This document shows positions 48,189-56,130 of a stretch of DNA of 64,000 nt, piece by piece (position 1 is the first letter of the stretch; each line of letters opens with the position of its first letter). The position numbers were made by a program, and so were the translations under genes. The notes under the pieces are model-generated. The model did not search any database. It worked only from the letters and a program-made list of their open reading frames with translations, and was not told where the DNA came from. Source of the DNA: Crocinitomicaceae bacterium (GTDB lineage: Bacteria > Bacteroidota > Bacteroidia > Flavobacteriales_D > Crocinitomicaceae); contig JAKVAR010000006.1 in the NCBI GenBank assembly GCA_022447585.1, forward strand, positions 920,161 through 984,160, in the 5' to 3' direction.

Positions 48189-49607
48189 ATGATAGACGAA
48201 AGACGACTGACAACAGAAGAGAAGGCGCTTAAGATCAACTTAACATCTGATATTTATGGATGCTTTGCTGAAATTGGAGCAGGGCAGGAGGTAGCAGCTA
48301 ATTTTTTCAAAGCCGGGGGTAGTTCAGGAACTATTGCTCATACACAATCTGCTTACGATATGAAAGTATCAGACTCTATGTATGGTGAAGCTTCTCGTTA
48401 CGTATGTGAAGAAAGGTTACAGACCATGCTCGAAAAAGAGTATGAGGTTATGAAAGAACGTCTTCCAAATAAGTATAAAGAGAAAAGATTTTTTGCTTTC
48501 TGTAATACGGTTGAATCTTTAAACTATCATAAAACAAATCAAGGTCAAGGTTGGGTTGGAATGCGCTTTCAACTTTCATTAGAAGGTCCGGTAAATGATA
48601 TTATTCTGCATATTAAAATGCACGATAATAGCCACAAAGCGCAACAAGAGGCCTTGGGTATTTTGGGGGTTAACTTAATTTATTCCTCTTATTTTCATAA
48701 TCATGATTTGGATGAGTTTTTGACTAATTTGGTACATAGACTTCCAAGAGACAAGATGGAAATTGATATGATTCGTGTTTCTGGTCCGGATTTCGAAGAT
48801 GTTGATAATAGAATTATTGCATTAAACCTGGTTAAGCGCGGTATTACTGATGCTACTATGTTTGATTTAAGCGGAAATGTATTACAACCTGCAACTGCTT
48901 TGTATAAAAAGAACATATTGTTGATGCGTGGTCGATTTAGACCTGTAACGAAAGTGCATATCGATATGATTGAGAAAGGAAAAGAACAATTTCTTTTAGA
49001 AGACGGTATCAAGAAAGACAATGTTCGTGTAATTTTTGAGTTAACCTTGAAAGATTTAACGGCAGATGGAAAAATCTCAGATAAAGATTTTGTTGATCGT
49101 GCGGAGTTACTAGGTACGTTAGGCTATACAGTAATGATTAGTAATTATTTGAAGCATTATAAAATGGTTGATTATTTATCGCCAATTGCTCGGGGACATA
49201 AGATGGGAGTAATTGCAGGTATTTATAATCTTCAAACAATTTTTGATGAACGCTATTATGATAATCTTCCAGGTGGATTACTAGAAGCGTTTGGTCGTGG
49301 GTTTGGTCATGATGTTACGTTATATGTTTATCCAGCCAATAATGTTGAAACGGGGGAACTGTATTCTTTAGATAACTTCAGTGTTCCTGATAACTTGAAA
49401 GGTTTGTTTCAATATATGCTAGACAATAATAAACTGGCGTGTTTTGAGAATTTCGATCAAAAGCTATTAGGTATTATGTCAGATGAAGTGCTCTCGAAAA
49501 TTAAGGCTGGGGCTTCAAGCTGGGAAGAAGATGTTCCAGAAGAAGTGGTCAAGGCAATTAAGTATTACGAGTTATTTGGATATAAAAAAAAAGTAGCGGT
49601 CGTTTAA
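48189..49607 (+). CDS. Conserved protein of unknown function, 472 aa
   Basis: I recognise the N-terminal pattern 'TSDIYGCFAEIGAGQEVAAN' followed by 'FKAGGSSGTIAHTQSAYDMK' as that of a conserved protein found in many Bacteroidota, sometimes annotated by transfer as a receptor or adenylyltransferase; I do not trust either name. It has no signal peptide or membrane helix, so it is cytoplasmic. Other conserved-looking blocks: 'GQGWVGMRFQLSLEGP', 'LGILGVNLIYSSYFHNHD', 'RDKMEIDMIRVSGPDFEDVDNR', 'LLMRGRFRPVTKVHIDM' and 'GHKMGVIAGIYNLQTIFDERYYDNLPGG'. The many conserved Gly, Asn and Arg suggest an enzyme. A WYL regulator follows 13 nt later. Confidence 0.8.
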   Translation: MIDERRLTTEEKALKINLTSDIYGCFAEIGAGQEVAANFFKAGGSSGTIAHTQSAYDMKVSDSMYGEASRYVCEERLQTMLEKEYEVMKERLPNKYKEKRFFAFCNTVESLNYHKTNQGQGWVGMRFQLSLEGPVNDIILHIKMHDNSHKAQQEALGILGVNLIYSSYFHNHDLDEFLTNLVHRLPRDKMEIDMIRVSGPDFEDVDNRIIALNLVKRGITDATMFDLSGNVLQPATALYKKNILLMRGRFRPVTKVHIDMIEKGKEQFLLEDGIKKDNVRVIFELTLKDLTADGKISDKDFVDRAELLGTLGYTVMISNYLKHYKMVDYLSPIARGHKMGVIAGIYNLQTIFDERYYDNLPGGLLEAFGRGFGHDVTLYVYPANNVETGELYSLDNFSVPDNLKGLFQYMLDNNKLACFENFDQKLLGIMSDEVLSKIKAGASSWEEDVPEEVVKAIKYYELFGYKKKVAVV

Positions 49608-49620
49608 ACTAAACTAAGCT

Positions 49621-50613
49621 ATGCCTCATATTAAAAACGCATTAATTAGGTATCGAATTATCGATAAGTGTATTGGGAATAAATATAAACCATTTCCTAG
49701 TAAAAGAGATTTGAGAGAAGCCTGCGAAGAAGCGTTGTTTGGAAGTATTGATGGCGATCACATTTGTGATTCTACCATTGAGAAAGATATGTTTGCCATG
49801 AGAATGGAACATGATGCACCTATAAAATATAGTAAACGTGATAGAGGTTATTATTACGAAGATCCAGATTTTTCAATTAATGATATTCCGCTTACTGAAG
49901 ATGAATTAGGGGCAATTACTTTTGCGGCTAAAACATTGATGCAGTTTCGCGATGTTGGCATGTTTCAGCAATTCGGTAGTGCTATTGATAAAATTGTAGA
50001 TCGTGTTTCTGTATCAGATGATGATGCTCTAGCGTTTATTCAATTTGAGAAGTCTATGTCTGGTGAAGGAAATGAATTTCTTACGCCAATCCTTGAAGCA
50101 ATAAAGCAAGAACTAATCATCACGTTCGATTATACAAGCTTTGTTTCTGGAGAAATGAAACCACGTGAAGTTTTGCCTTTATTACTGAAGGAGTATAGTA
50201 ATCGTTGGTATTTGATTTCATTTGATTTGAAAAAAAACGATTATATTACTTATGGTCTCGATCGTATGGAAGATGTTGAGGTTACAAAACAACGGAAAGA
50301 TAGACCTATTGATTTCAATGCGGATAATTACTTCAAGTTTGCGGTAGGAATTACGAGTGGTAATACAGAACCTGAAGTTGTCCAATTCAAAGCAAGAGCT
50401 GTTGCCTCTAAATATATTGACTCACTGCCATTTCATTCTTCTCAGAAAGTAATTCAAATGAATGACCAAGGTTTTACTTTTGAGTTAAAGGTGAATATTT
50501 CTGAAGAATTAATTCGTTCTATGCTCGCCTATGGTGGTGATATAAAAATAATTCAGCCAAAGTCACTAAGGGATGAAATTGAACAGCGAGCTCTAGCCAT
50601 TTTAAATTCTTGA
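49621..50613 (+). CDS. WYL-domain transcriptional regulator
   Basis: 330 residues. N-terminal winged-helix-like part (1-85: 'LIRYRIIDKCIGN', 'TIEKDMFAMRME', 'IKYSKRDRGYYYED'), a helical middle, and a WYL domain (about 160-240) with the name-giving 'NRWYLISFDLKKNDYITYGLDRM' (WYL at 196-198). A C-terminal WCX-like part follows. WYL domains sense ligands, often nucleic acid or nucleotides, and such proteins commonly control their own neighbourhood. The gene follows the unknown 472-aa protein with a 13-nt gap. Confidence 0.9.
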   Translation: MPHIKNALIRYRIIDKCIGNKYKPFPSKRDLREACEEALFGSIDGDHICDSTIEKDMFAMRMEHDAPIKYSKRDRGYYYEDPDFSINDIPLTEDELGAITFAAKTLMQFRDVGMFQQFGSAIDKIVDRVSVSDDDALAFIQFEKSMSGEGNEFLTPILEAIKQELIITFDYTSFVSGEMKPREVLPLLLKEYSNRWYLISFDLKKNDYITYGLDRMEDVEVTKQRKDRPIDFNADNYFKFAVGITSGNTEPEVVQFKARAVASKYIDSLPFHSSQKVIQMNDQGFTFELKVNISEELIRSMLAYGGDIKIIQPKSLRDEIEQRALAILNS

Positions 50614-50615
50614 AA

Positions 50616-50671
50616 AAAGGCATTTTTAGTAAGCGCCTTTCACCTTAAAAATGAGTGATTTCATTACTCAT
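50616..50671 (+). terminator. Two inverted repeats after the WYL gene
   Basis: AAAGGC (50616-50621) with GCCTTT (50635-50640), and ATGAGT (50651-50656) with ACTCAT (50666-50671). The first resembles a weak terminator; neither has a good T run. The rest of the 248-nt spacer to the enoyl-CoA hydratase gene shows nothing else I can support. Confidence 0.35.
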
Positions 50672-50861
50672 AATAGTTAAGTTAATTCAGCCTGTTTTCT
50701 TTGGATTAAATTGCTTTCGTATTTATTTGACTTTGTCAAATAACGTTTTCATGTCTTTGGTTTGATTCAAAAAGAGTAATATTGAGTTTGAAATAAATAC
50801 TAGACGAAGATCAGAAGAATTTAAATCTAATTATCTTCGTGAAAACCAAATTGAAAATAAA

Positions 50862-51635
50862 ATGTTATTAGGAATTGCTATAGAAAATGGTGTTTGCGAA
50901 TTGAAATTAAATCGCCCAGAAGTGTTTAATTCTTTCAATAAAGAAATGGCTATGGACCTTCAAAAAGCCCTAGATGATTGTGCTACAAATGATGAGGTAA
51001 GAGCAATTGTTATTACAGGAGAGGGTAAAGCATTTTGCGCAGGTCAAGATTTAGCCGAAGCGACTGATCCAAATGGACCAGAATTAAAGTCTATTGTTAA
51101 AGAGCATTACAATCCTATAATTTTAAAAATTAGAAATATAAATAAGCCCGTGATTGCTGCGGTGAATGGCGTTGCTGCTGGTGCTGGCGCGAATATCGCA
51201 TTGTCGTGTGATATTACAATTGCAAAAGAAAGCGCTAGTTTTATTCAAGCATTTTCAAAAATTGGCTTGATTCCAGATTCAGGCGGGACATTTTTTTTAC
51301 CAAGAATTATTGGTTCTCAGAAAGCATTGGCTTTAATGATGACGGCTGATAAAATTTCGGCACAGGAAGCGGACGATATGAACATGATTTACAAGGCAGT
51401 TTCTGATGAAGAATTTGATGCATTTGTTGCTAAGTTCGCTAGAAAATTAGCGATGATGCCTACTAAAGGTTTAGGTTTAACGAAGCAAGCGGTGAATTCA
51501 AGTTTCACGAATAGTTTAGAAACTCAATTAGATTTAGAAGAAGAATTACAAACTGTAGCAGGTCAATCTTACGATTTTAATGAAGGTGTAGCTGCCTTTA
51601 TGGAAAAAAGAAAACCAGTTTTCAAAGGAGAGTAA
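50862..51635 (+). CDS. paaG: PaaG-like enoyl-CoA hydratase/isomerase
   Basis: 257 residues, crotonase fold. Oxyanion-hole segments 'AFCAGQDL' (58-64) and 'GVAAGAGANIALSCD' (103-117), and 'IGLIPDSGGTFFLPRIIG' (134-151) with Asp139. PaaG isomerases have Asp at this place instead of the second Glu of hydratases, so the assignment as ring-epoxide/oxepin (phenylacetate route) or delta3-delta2 enoyl-CoA isomerase is likely. The 3-hydroxyacyl-CoA dehydrogenase gene follows after the IVP cassette. Other paa genes are not in the window, so a general fatty-acid role is possible. Confidence 0.85.
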   Translation: MLLGIAIENGVCELKLNRPEVFNSFNKEMAMDLQKALDDCATNDEVRAIVITGEGKAFCAGQDLAEATDPNGPELKSIVKEHYNPIILKIRNINKPVIAAVNGVAAGAGANIALSCDITIAKESASFIQAFSKIGLIPDSGGTFFLPRIIGSQKALALMMTADKISAQEADDMNMIYKAVSDEEFDAFVAKFARKLAMMPTKGLGLTKQAVNSSFTNSLETQLDLEEELQTVAGQSYDFNEGVAAFMEKRKPVFKGE

Positions 51636-51651
51636 TTAATTAGAGACGGGG

Positions 51652-52095
51652 CTTTTAGAAACAAGAGTCAAGATATGAAACATAATTTTAGAAATTTAGC
51701 GGTTTGGAAAGACTCTTTCGCGTTAGTGAAAGATATTTATATAGTCAGTTCAAAACTTCCGTTAGATGAAAAGTTTGGTTTGAAGTCTCAAATACAAAGA
51801 TGTGCTGTTTCTATTCCTTCAAATATTGAGGAGGGTTCTGGAAGAACTAGTGATAAAGAATTTTTACACTTTTTGAATATTGCAATTTCTTCGTCATATG
51901 AACTAGAAACTCAACTTCTGCTGGTGAAAGATTTATTCGATATTGATAGAGAAGAAATAATAACAAGGATTCAACCTAATCAGAGAATGATTGGAGGATT
52001 AAAAAGAAAGATTAATACAAAATAGATTTGATTGTAAGTGAAAGGATAAATTGAAGTTGTCCTGACTCTTTCTTCTCAGTTCTATTTTCTAAAAG
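51652..52095 (+). repeat. Inverted repeats bounding the IVP gene
   Basis: Outer arms CTTTTAGAAA (51652-51661) and TTTCTAAAAG (52086-52095) are perfect reverse complements. Inner arms AAGAGTCAAGA (51663-51673) and TCCTGACTCTT (52060-52070) match at 10 of 11. The arms are nested around the four-helix-bundle gene, so the 444-nt transcript segment could fold end to end, as rRNA intervening sequences do. Confidence 0.65.
51675..52025 (+). CDS. Four-helix-bundle protein (23S rRNA intervening-sequence protein, S23/IVP family)
   Basis: 116 residues. 'NFRNLAVWKDSFALVKDIY' at the start, 'LPLDEKFGLKSQIQRCAVSI', 'SNIEEGSGRTSDKEFLHFLN' and 'SSYELETQLLLVKDLF' are the hallmark blocks of the family. First found as ORFs in intervening sequences of 23S rRNA, these proteins also occur as lone genes in many Bacteroidota; their role is unknown. 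Here the gene separates two fatty-acid or aromatic-acid genes that otherwise belong together, and it is bracketed by nested inverted repeats. It begins just one base after the inner left arm. Confidence 0.92.
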   Translation: MKHNFRNLAVWKDSFALVKDIYIVSSKLPLDEKFGLKSQIQRCAVSIPSNIEEGSGRTSDKEFLHFLNIAISSSYELETQLLLVKDLFDIDREEIITRIQPNQRMIGGLKRKINTK

Positions 52096-52105
52096 AAATA
52101 ATAAT

Positions 52106-53263
52106 ATGAATGTTGGAGTTTTAGGTGGAGGAACAATGGGTTCAGGAATCGTGCAGGTTGCTGCTCAAAATGGTCATAAAACCGTACTTGTTGATTTAAA
52201 TGAGGACGTTTTAAATAAGTCTAAAGCGAAATTGGCCAAGATTATGGCTCGTTTGGTTGAAAAAGGTAAGATCACTCAAGATCAAGCCGATGCTACTCAA
52301 TCAAATGTTGCTTATTCGACAGATGTAAATGATTTTGCCTCATGTGGAATTGTAATCGAAGCGATTATTGAAGACATTAACATCAAATCTAAAGTGTTTG
52401 CCAACCTAGAATCTATCGTTTCGAAAGAATGTATATTGGCTTCTAATACGAGTTCATTATCAATTGCTTCTATTGGAGCTTCTGTTGAGGAGTCGAGTCG
52501 AGTAATTGGAGTTCACTTTTTCAATCCGGCGCCATTGATGCCACTGGTTGAAATCATTCCAGCTGTTCAAACTTCAGAAAAAACTTTAAATACCGCTAAG
52601 TCATTAATCGACGGTTGGGGTAAAGTAACAGTTGTTTGTAAGGATACTCCAGGATTTATCGTTAATCGTGTAGCAAGACCGTTCTACGGTGAGGCAATGC
52701 GCATCTATGAAGAAGGAGTTGCTGACTTTGCTACAATTGATTGGGCAATGACTGAGATTGGAGGTTTCCGAATGGGACCATACACTTTAATGGATTACAT
52801 TGGAAATGATGTAAACTATACGGTAACTGAGACTGTGTTTACGGCTTTCTATTTCGACCCAAGATATAAGCCTTCATTTACACAAAAGCGTCATGCTGAG
52901 GCAGGATACTTAGGACGTAAATCTGGAAGAGGTTTCTTTAATTATGCAGAAGGTGCTGTTAACCCAGCCCCAAATGAAGACCGCGTATTAGGTCAACAAA
53001 TCTTTGAACGCATCTTGGTTATGTTAATCAACGAAGCGGTTGATGCTTTATTCTTAAATATCGGATCTAAAGAAGCTATTGATTTAGCAATGACAAAAGG
53101 AGTAAATTATCCTAAAGGATTATTGCTTTGGGCGGATGAATTAGGTTTGGATTTTGTGCTATCTAAGTTGGAGTCAATGTACACTGAATATGGAGAAGAT
53201 CGTTACCGACCAAGCCCATTATTGAGAAGAATGGTAAAGTCTGGAAATAAGTTTTTTGCTTAG
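52106..53263 (+). CDS. 3-hydroxyacyl-CoA dehydrogenase
   Basis: 385 residues. NAD-binding fold 'VGVLGGGTMGSGIVQVAAQNG' (3-23), 'EAIIEDINIKSKVFANLE', catalytic 'ASNTSSLSIASIG' and His in 'RVIGVHFFNPAPLMPLVEIIP', then a dimerisation domain 'DTPGFIVNRVARPFYGEAMR' and a second copy-like C-terminal part ('MLINEAVDALFLNIGSKEAIDLAM'). Oxidises 3-hydroxyacyl-CoA, as PaaH/PaaC or in beta-oxidation. Together with the paaG-like gene and etfBA it supports acyl-CoA catabolism. Its start lies 10 nt after the IVP cassette. Confidence 0.93.
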   Translation: MNVGVLGGGTMGSGIVQVAAQNGHKTVLVDLNEDVLNKSKAKLAKIMARLVEKGKITQDQADATQSNVAYSTDVNDFASCGIVIEAIIEDINIKSKVFANLESIVSKECILASNTSSLSIASIGASVEESSRVIGVHFFNPAPLMPLVEIIPAVQTSEKTLNTAKSLIDGWGKVTVVCKDTPGFIVNRVARPFYGEAMRIYEEGVADFATIDWAMTEIGGFRMGPYTLMDYIGNDVNYTVTETVFTAFYFDPRYKPSFTQKRHAEAGYLGRKSGRGFFNYAEGAVNPAPNEDRVLGQQIFERILVMLINEAVDALFLNIGSKEAIDLAMTKGVNYPKGLLLWADELGLDFVLSKLESMYTEYGEDRYRPSPLLRRMVKSGNKFFA

Positions 53264-53280
53264 GATTTCCTTGTATTAAT

Positions 53281-53319
53281 ACAAGAGTCAAATACTTGTC
53301 TTATTTTAAGTAAAATAAG
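53281..53319 (+). other. Two small hairpins between the dehydrogenase and the TPR lipoprotein genes
   Basis: ACAAG (53281-53285) with CTTGT (53295-53299), and CTTATTTT (53300-53307) with AAAATAAG (53312-53319) around AAGT. The first contains ACAAGAGTCAA, an 11-nt match to the left edge of the IVP cassette. No T run follows, so termination is doubtful. Confidence 0.45.
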
Positions 53320-53323
53320 CGCT

Positions 53324-54499
53324 ATGAAATTTATATCCGCAATTCTCGTATTGTTAATTGTTTCTTTGCTAATCGCTAGTTGTGGAGATCCAATTCCGGC
53401 TGAGTCAAAAACTGAAGTTCGTGTTTTACCAGTAGAAATTACAGAAGAAGACTTATTTAAAGGGAATAAGATTCTTGCATTTTTGGAAAATGAAGAGAAA
53501 TTTGTGCAGGAAGCGAATGAGTTTTTCTTATTAGGCCTAAATGCGTTTAAAAATGATAACGACCTAGATAGTGCAGATTATTATTTGAGAAAGTCACTGA
53601 TAAGTGAACCTTCGAGTAGAGCATACTATGAATTAGGGAATGTGCTTATGTCACAGAAGTCATACGATGATGCTTTGTTAGCTTATGGGATGGCCGAGCA
53701 ACTAGATTTCCAACCTTTTTCGAAAATATTATACAATAAAGCATGTATTTATTCGCTGCAAGAAAAGAAAGATCTTTCGGGTAAATACCTGGAATATGCA
53801 TTGCAAGCAGGATATAATAATTTAGAACATATCAATGTCGATGCTGATTTAGAGAACTTACGTGAAAGTTGGTATTTCAACGAGGCTTTGAAGAAAGGTT
53901 TAAGAGGGGTTTCTAATGCTGAAAACTTGTTTTGGCTTCAATTCAGAAGGTTGTTTCCAAAAATTGAATATCCGTTTACATTAAAAACAAATGAAGGAGA
54001 AGATGGTGAGAGCTTAAAACATATCTCTTATGAATTTGAGAAATATGTAGCTGAGATGAGAGACGAAGAGTTCTCTCGCGAAGTAAGTAAAGGTTTTTAT
54101 CAATATGCACAAGCTTATGAAACGGATGACTATGTTGCTTTAATTTATGTTGTTAATGATGAGTTTATGGGGCCTTATGGGGCAAGTGTGTATCGAATGG
54201 CAACCTACACACATGAAGGGAAATTGATTGATAAGAAAGAAGTAGGTGGTAGGTCAAATTTAGATTCGGACATTATGAAGTCTATGGTAAACGAAGATTT
54301 CACAATAGACGTAGAAGTATTTCATCCTATTTACAAAGAAGACCCCGATGATAAAGGGTATTATGAGAATGAAATAATTGATTTAGAATTTGTAACTAAG
54401 TATTCCTTTGAGCTTACTGAAGCTGGTAAAATTGAAAAGATTGTTCCTGCACAAGACGCCACTCAAGAAGTGAACGAAGATTTATCTGTCGCTGAGTAA
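53324..54499 (+). CDS. TPR lipoprotein, 391 aa
   Basis: Lipobox IASC gives lipidated Cys20. After 'GDPIPAESKTEV' and 'EITEEDLFKGNKI', residues about 60-190 hold three TPR-like helix pairs ('FFLLGLNAFKNDNDLDSADY', 'AYYELGNVLMSQKSYDDALL', 'ILYNKACIYSLQEKKDLSGK'). The C-terminal half is mostly beta ('YVALIYVVNDEFMGPYGASV', 'YRMATYTHEGKLIDKKEVGG') and looks like a repeat-bearing or WG-type sensor domain, but I cannot name it. Its post-lipobox segment resembles that of the lipoprotein at 55149. It ends 18 nt inside the opposing DUF2306 gene. Confidence 0.78.
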   Translation: MKFISAILVLLIVSLLIASCGDPIPAESKTEVRVLPVEITEEDLFKGNKILAFLENEEKFVQEANEFFLLGLNAFKNDNDLDSADYYLRKSLISEPSSRAYYELGNVLMSQKSYDDALLAYGMAEQLDFQPFSKILYNKACIYSLQEKKDLSGKYLEYALQAGYNNLEHINVDADLENLRESWYFNEALKKGLRGVSNAENLFWLQFRRLFPKIEYPFTLKTNEGEDGESLKHISYEFEKYVAEMRDEEFSREVSKGFYQYAQAYETDDYVALIYVVNDEFMGPYGASVYRMATYTHEGKLIDKKEVGGRSNLDSDIMKSMVNEDFTIDVEVFHPIYKEDPDDKGYYENEIIDLEFVTKYSFELTEAGKIEKIVPAQDATQEVNEDLSVAE

Positions 54500-55183
54500 G
54501 TATCTTACATAGCCTTTTCGAATTATAAACTCTGAGAAAATAAGGTTTGGTATCCAACTCATATAGGCGAGTAAAATGTATGTCTCTCTCGGAGATATGT
54601 CCACATTGAAGTAATCAAATAGATAAGCGTAGAATCTTAATGTTACGGCTGAAAGAGTTAGGGCGTAGCTGCGTATCATCCATTTCACATGACTTTCATA
54701 GTTTCCATTTTTTGCAAACCTTAAGGCTTGTATTGTAAATAACATCCATAAAACTGATAAAGTGACGAAACTTACCTGAGCAATATAGCCTCCTGTAGCA
54801 TAAAGTGACATAATAAACGCTGAAGGTCCAGATATTAATAGGACAGTTATAATGTATGTGTATCCAACTTTGCGATGTAACGATGAATAGCGCTTCATAA
54901 TCGATCGATTAAACTGAAGTAATCCTCCAATAATTACAATTGGACTTGAAAACACATGAATGTAAAAACTATACCTCCAGGGGTTGATGTGATATATCAG
55001 CTGTTTTGTTTCGAGGAATTCGACGTTTTTCTGGAAATGTATATACGGAATTGATAGCAACACTAATAAATAGGACGCGTAAGAAATTGTAATAAATGCA
55101 ATTACATTTATTATCGTAGATATTATTTTTGATGTGTTTTTTTGCAATCTACCAGAAATGATTGTAGATTTTATGGTCTTCAT
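54482..55183 (-). CDS. DUF2306 membrane protein, 233 aa
   Basis: Six or so hydrophobic helices. DUF2306 landmarks: 'YSFYIHVFSSPIVIIGGLLQF' with a conserved His, 'YSSLHRKVGYTYIITVLLISG' with the HRxxGY pattern, and 'NYESHVKWMIRSYALTLSAV' with HxxWMIRSY. The conserved His and Arg in membrane helices resemble haem-b ligands, but no function is established. It overlaps the upstream lipoprotein gene by 35 nt, so they form a two-gene unit, and converges on the TPR lipoprotein gene. Confidence 0.85.
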   Translation of the reverse strand: MKTIKSTIISGRLQKNTSKIISTIINVIAFITISYASYLLVLLSIPYIHFQKNVEFLETKQLIYHINPWRYSFYIHVFSSPIVIIGGLLQFNRSIMKRYSSLHRKVGYTYIITVLLISGPSAFIMSLYATGGYIAQVSFVTLSVLWMLFTIQALRFAKNGNYESHVKWMIRSYALTLSAVTLRFYAYLFDYFNVDISPRETYILLAYMSWIPNLIFSEFIIRKGYVRYLLSDR

Positions 55184-55916
55184 TCTTTAAGAATGGAACG
55201 CCATATTCTTCATCATCCATTCCGACTTCAAAAAACATTGGACCTGATTTAAAAAAATCATTTGCCTGCCAATCAATTTTGACCATACCTTCTTTGAAAG
55301 ACCAAGTGCCCTTAATTTCAATTAATTGTTCTACTCTAGATGCTTCATCTTCCTTTGGGTAATAATCAAAAATACAAAGTCCATCCTCTTCAAAGTTGAA
55401 ATTACCGATAGAGTCATACATATAACCAAAGAATTGCGTGAAGTTAGACTCGGTAATCTCATCTGAATCCCCTTGAGCTCTTATACGTTTCTCTAATACA
55501 AGTAATTTACTTCCGACAATTCCATTATTGCACCTCCAACTTCCAGTTGGTTTAGTATCGTTACCAATAAATACTAATTCGAAGACACCGTCGTACTCGT
55601 GATCTCCTGGTTCGTTTAGAGTCATCAATATTGAATCACCGTTTCTGCGAACTGGACCATTAATGTTACGTTGTAGGCCCTTATGGATATTATAGCCTAT
55701 TGCATTGTTCTTGCTAACGTAATTTAAAACTATTCGAATGTCTGAGCCACCAAAATCGGAAAGGTATATTCCTGTTAGTGTATCATAATTGAAAAGGTCT
55801 TCTTCTGGTATTTCAGCTTCCACTGTCTGAATGATAGTTTCAGCGGGTAAAACTTCTGGTTTACAAGAAGCAAACAAAAATCCAGCTGTAACAATAGTGA
55901 ATTGAACTAGTTTCAT
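55149..55916 (-). CDS. Predicted lipoprotein, 255 aa
   Basis: Lipobox FASC gives Cys18. The segment after it ('KPEVLPAETIIQ', then 'EAEIPEEDLFNYDTLTG') parallels the same region of the lipoprotein at 53324 ('GDPIPAESKTEV', 'EITEEDLFKGNKI'). The rest is beta-rich with many Asp, Gly and Phe: 'LTGIYLSDFGGSDIRIVLNY', 'DHEYDGVFELVFIGNDTKPT', 'GSWRCNNGIVGSKLLVLEKR', and a C-terminal 'GTWSFKEGMVKIDWQ'. It looks like a two-lobed beta domain of the kind measuring or binding something in the periplasm; no named family recognised. Confidence 0.72.
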   Translation of the reverse strand: MKLVQFTIVTAGFLFASCKPEVLPAETIIQTVEAEIPEEDLFNYDTLTGIYLSDFGGSDIRIVLNYVSKNNAIGYNIHKGLQRNINGPVRRNGDSILMTLNEPGDHEYDGVFELVFIGNDTKPTGSWRCNNGIVGSKLLVLEKRIRAQGDSDEITESNFTQFFGYMYDSIGNFNFEEDGLCIFDYYPKEDEASRVEQLIEIKGTWSFKEGMVKIDWQANDFFKSGPMFFEVGMDDEEYGVPFLKNEDHKIYNHFW

Positions 55917-56130
55917 AATTTTTTTAATTCATTACTAATCTACAAAGAAAATTTAATGGAAATAAATTGTGATGAGTTTAAAGGAATTGAATGATTCCTT
56001 TTAGGAATAATAGTTTCATTTTGGGACATGAGTATTGATTGCTTTTGATTCATTTCCCCCTATAGACAGCTAGTATAGGTATTTTATGTTTAGGGCATCA
56101 AATATGTTTTACTGAAGAAAATATTTTATT

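Noticed and set aside
51652..52095. IVP cassette as an insertion sequence or a toxin-antitoxin unit
   Set aside because: No transposase, no target duplication that I can see, and only one gene. Called an inverted-repeat-bounded cassette instead.
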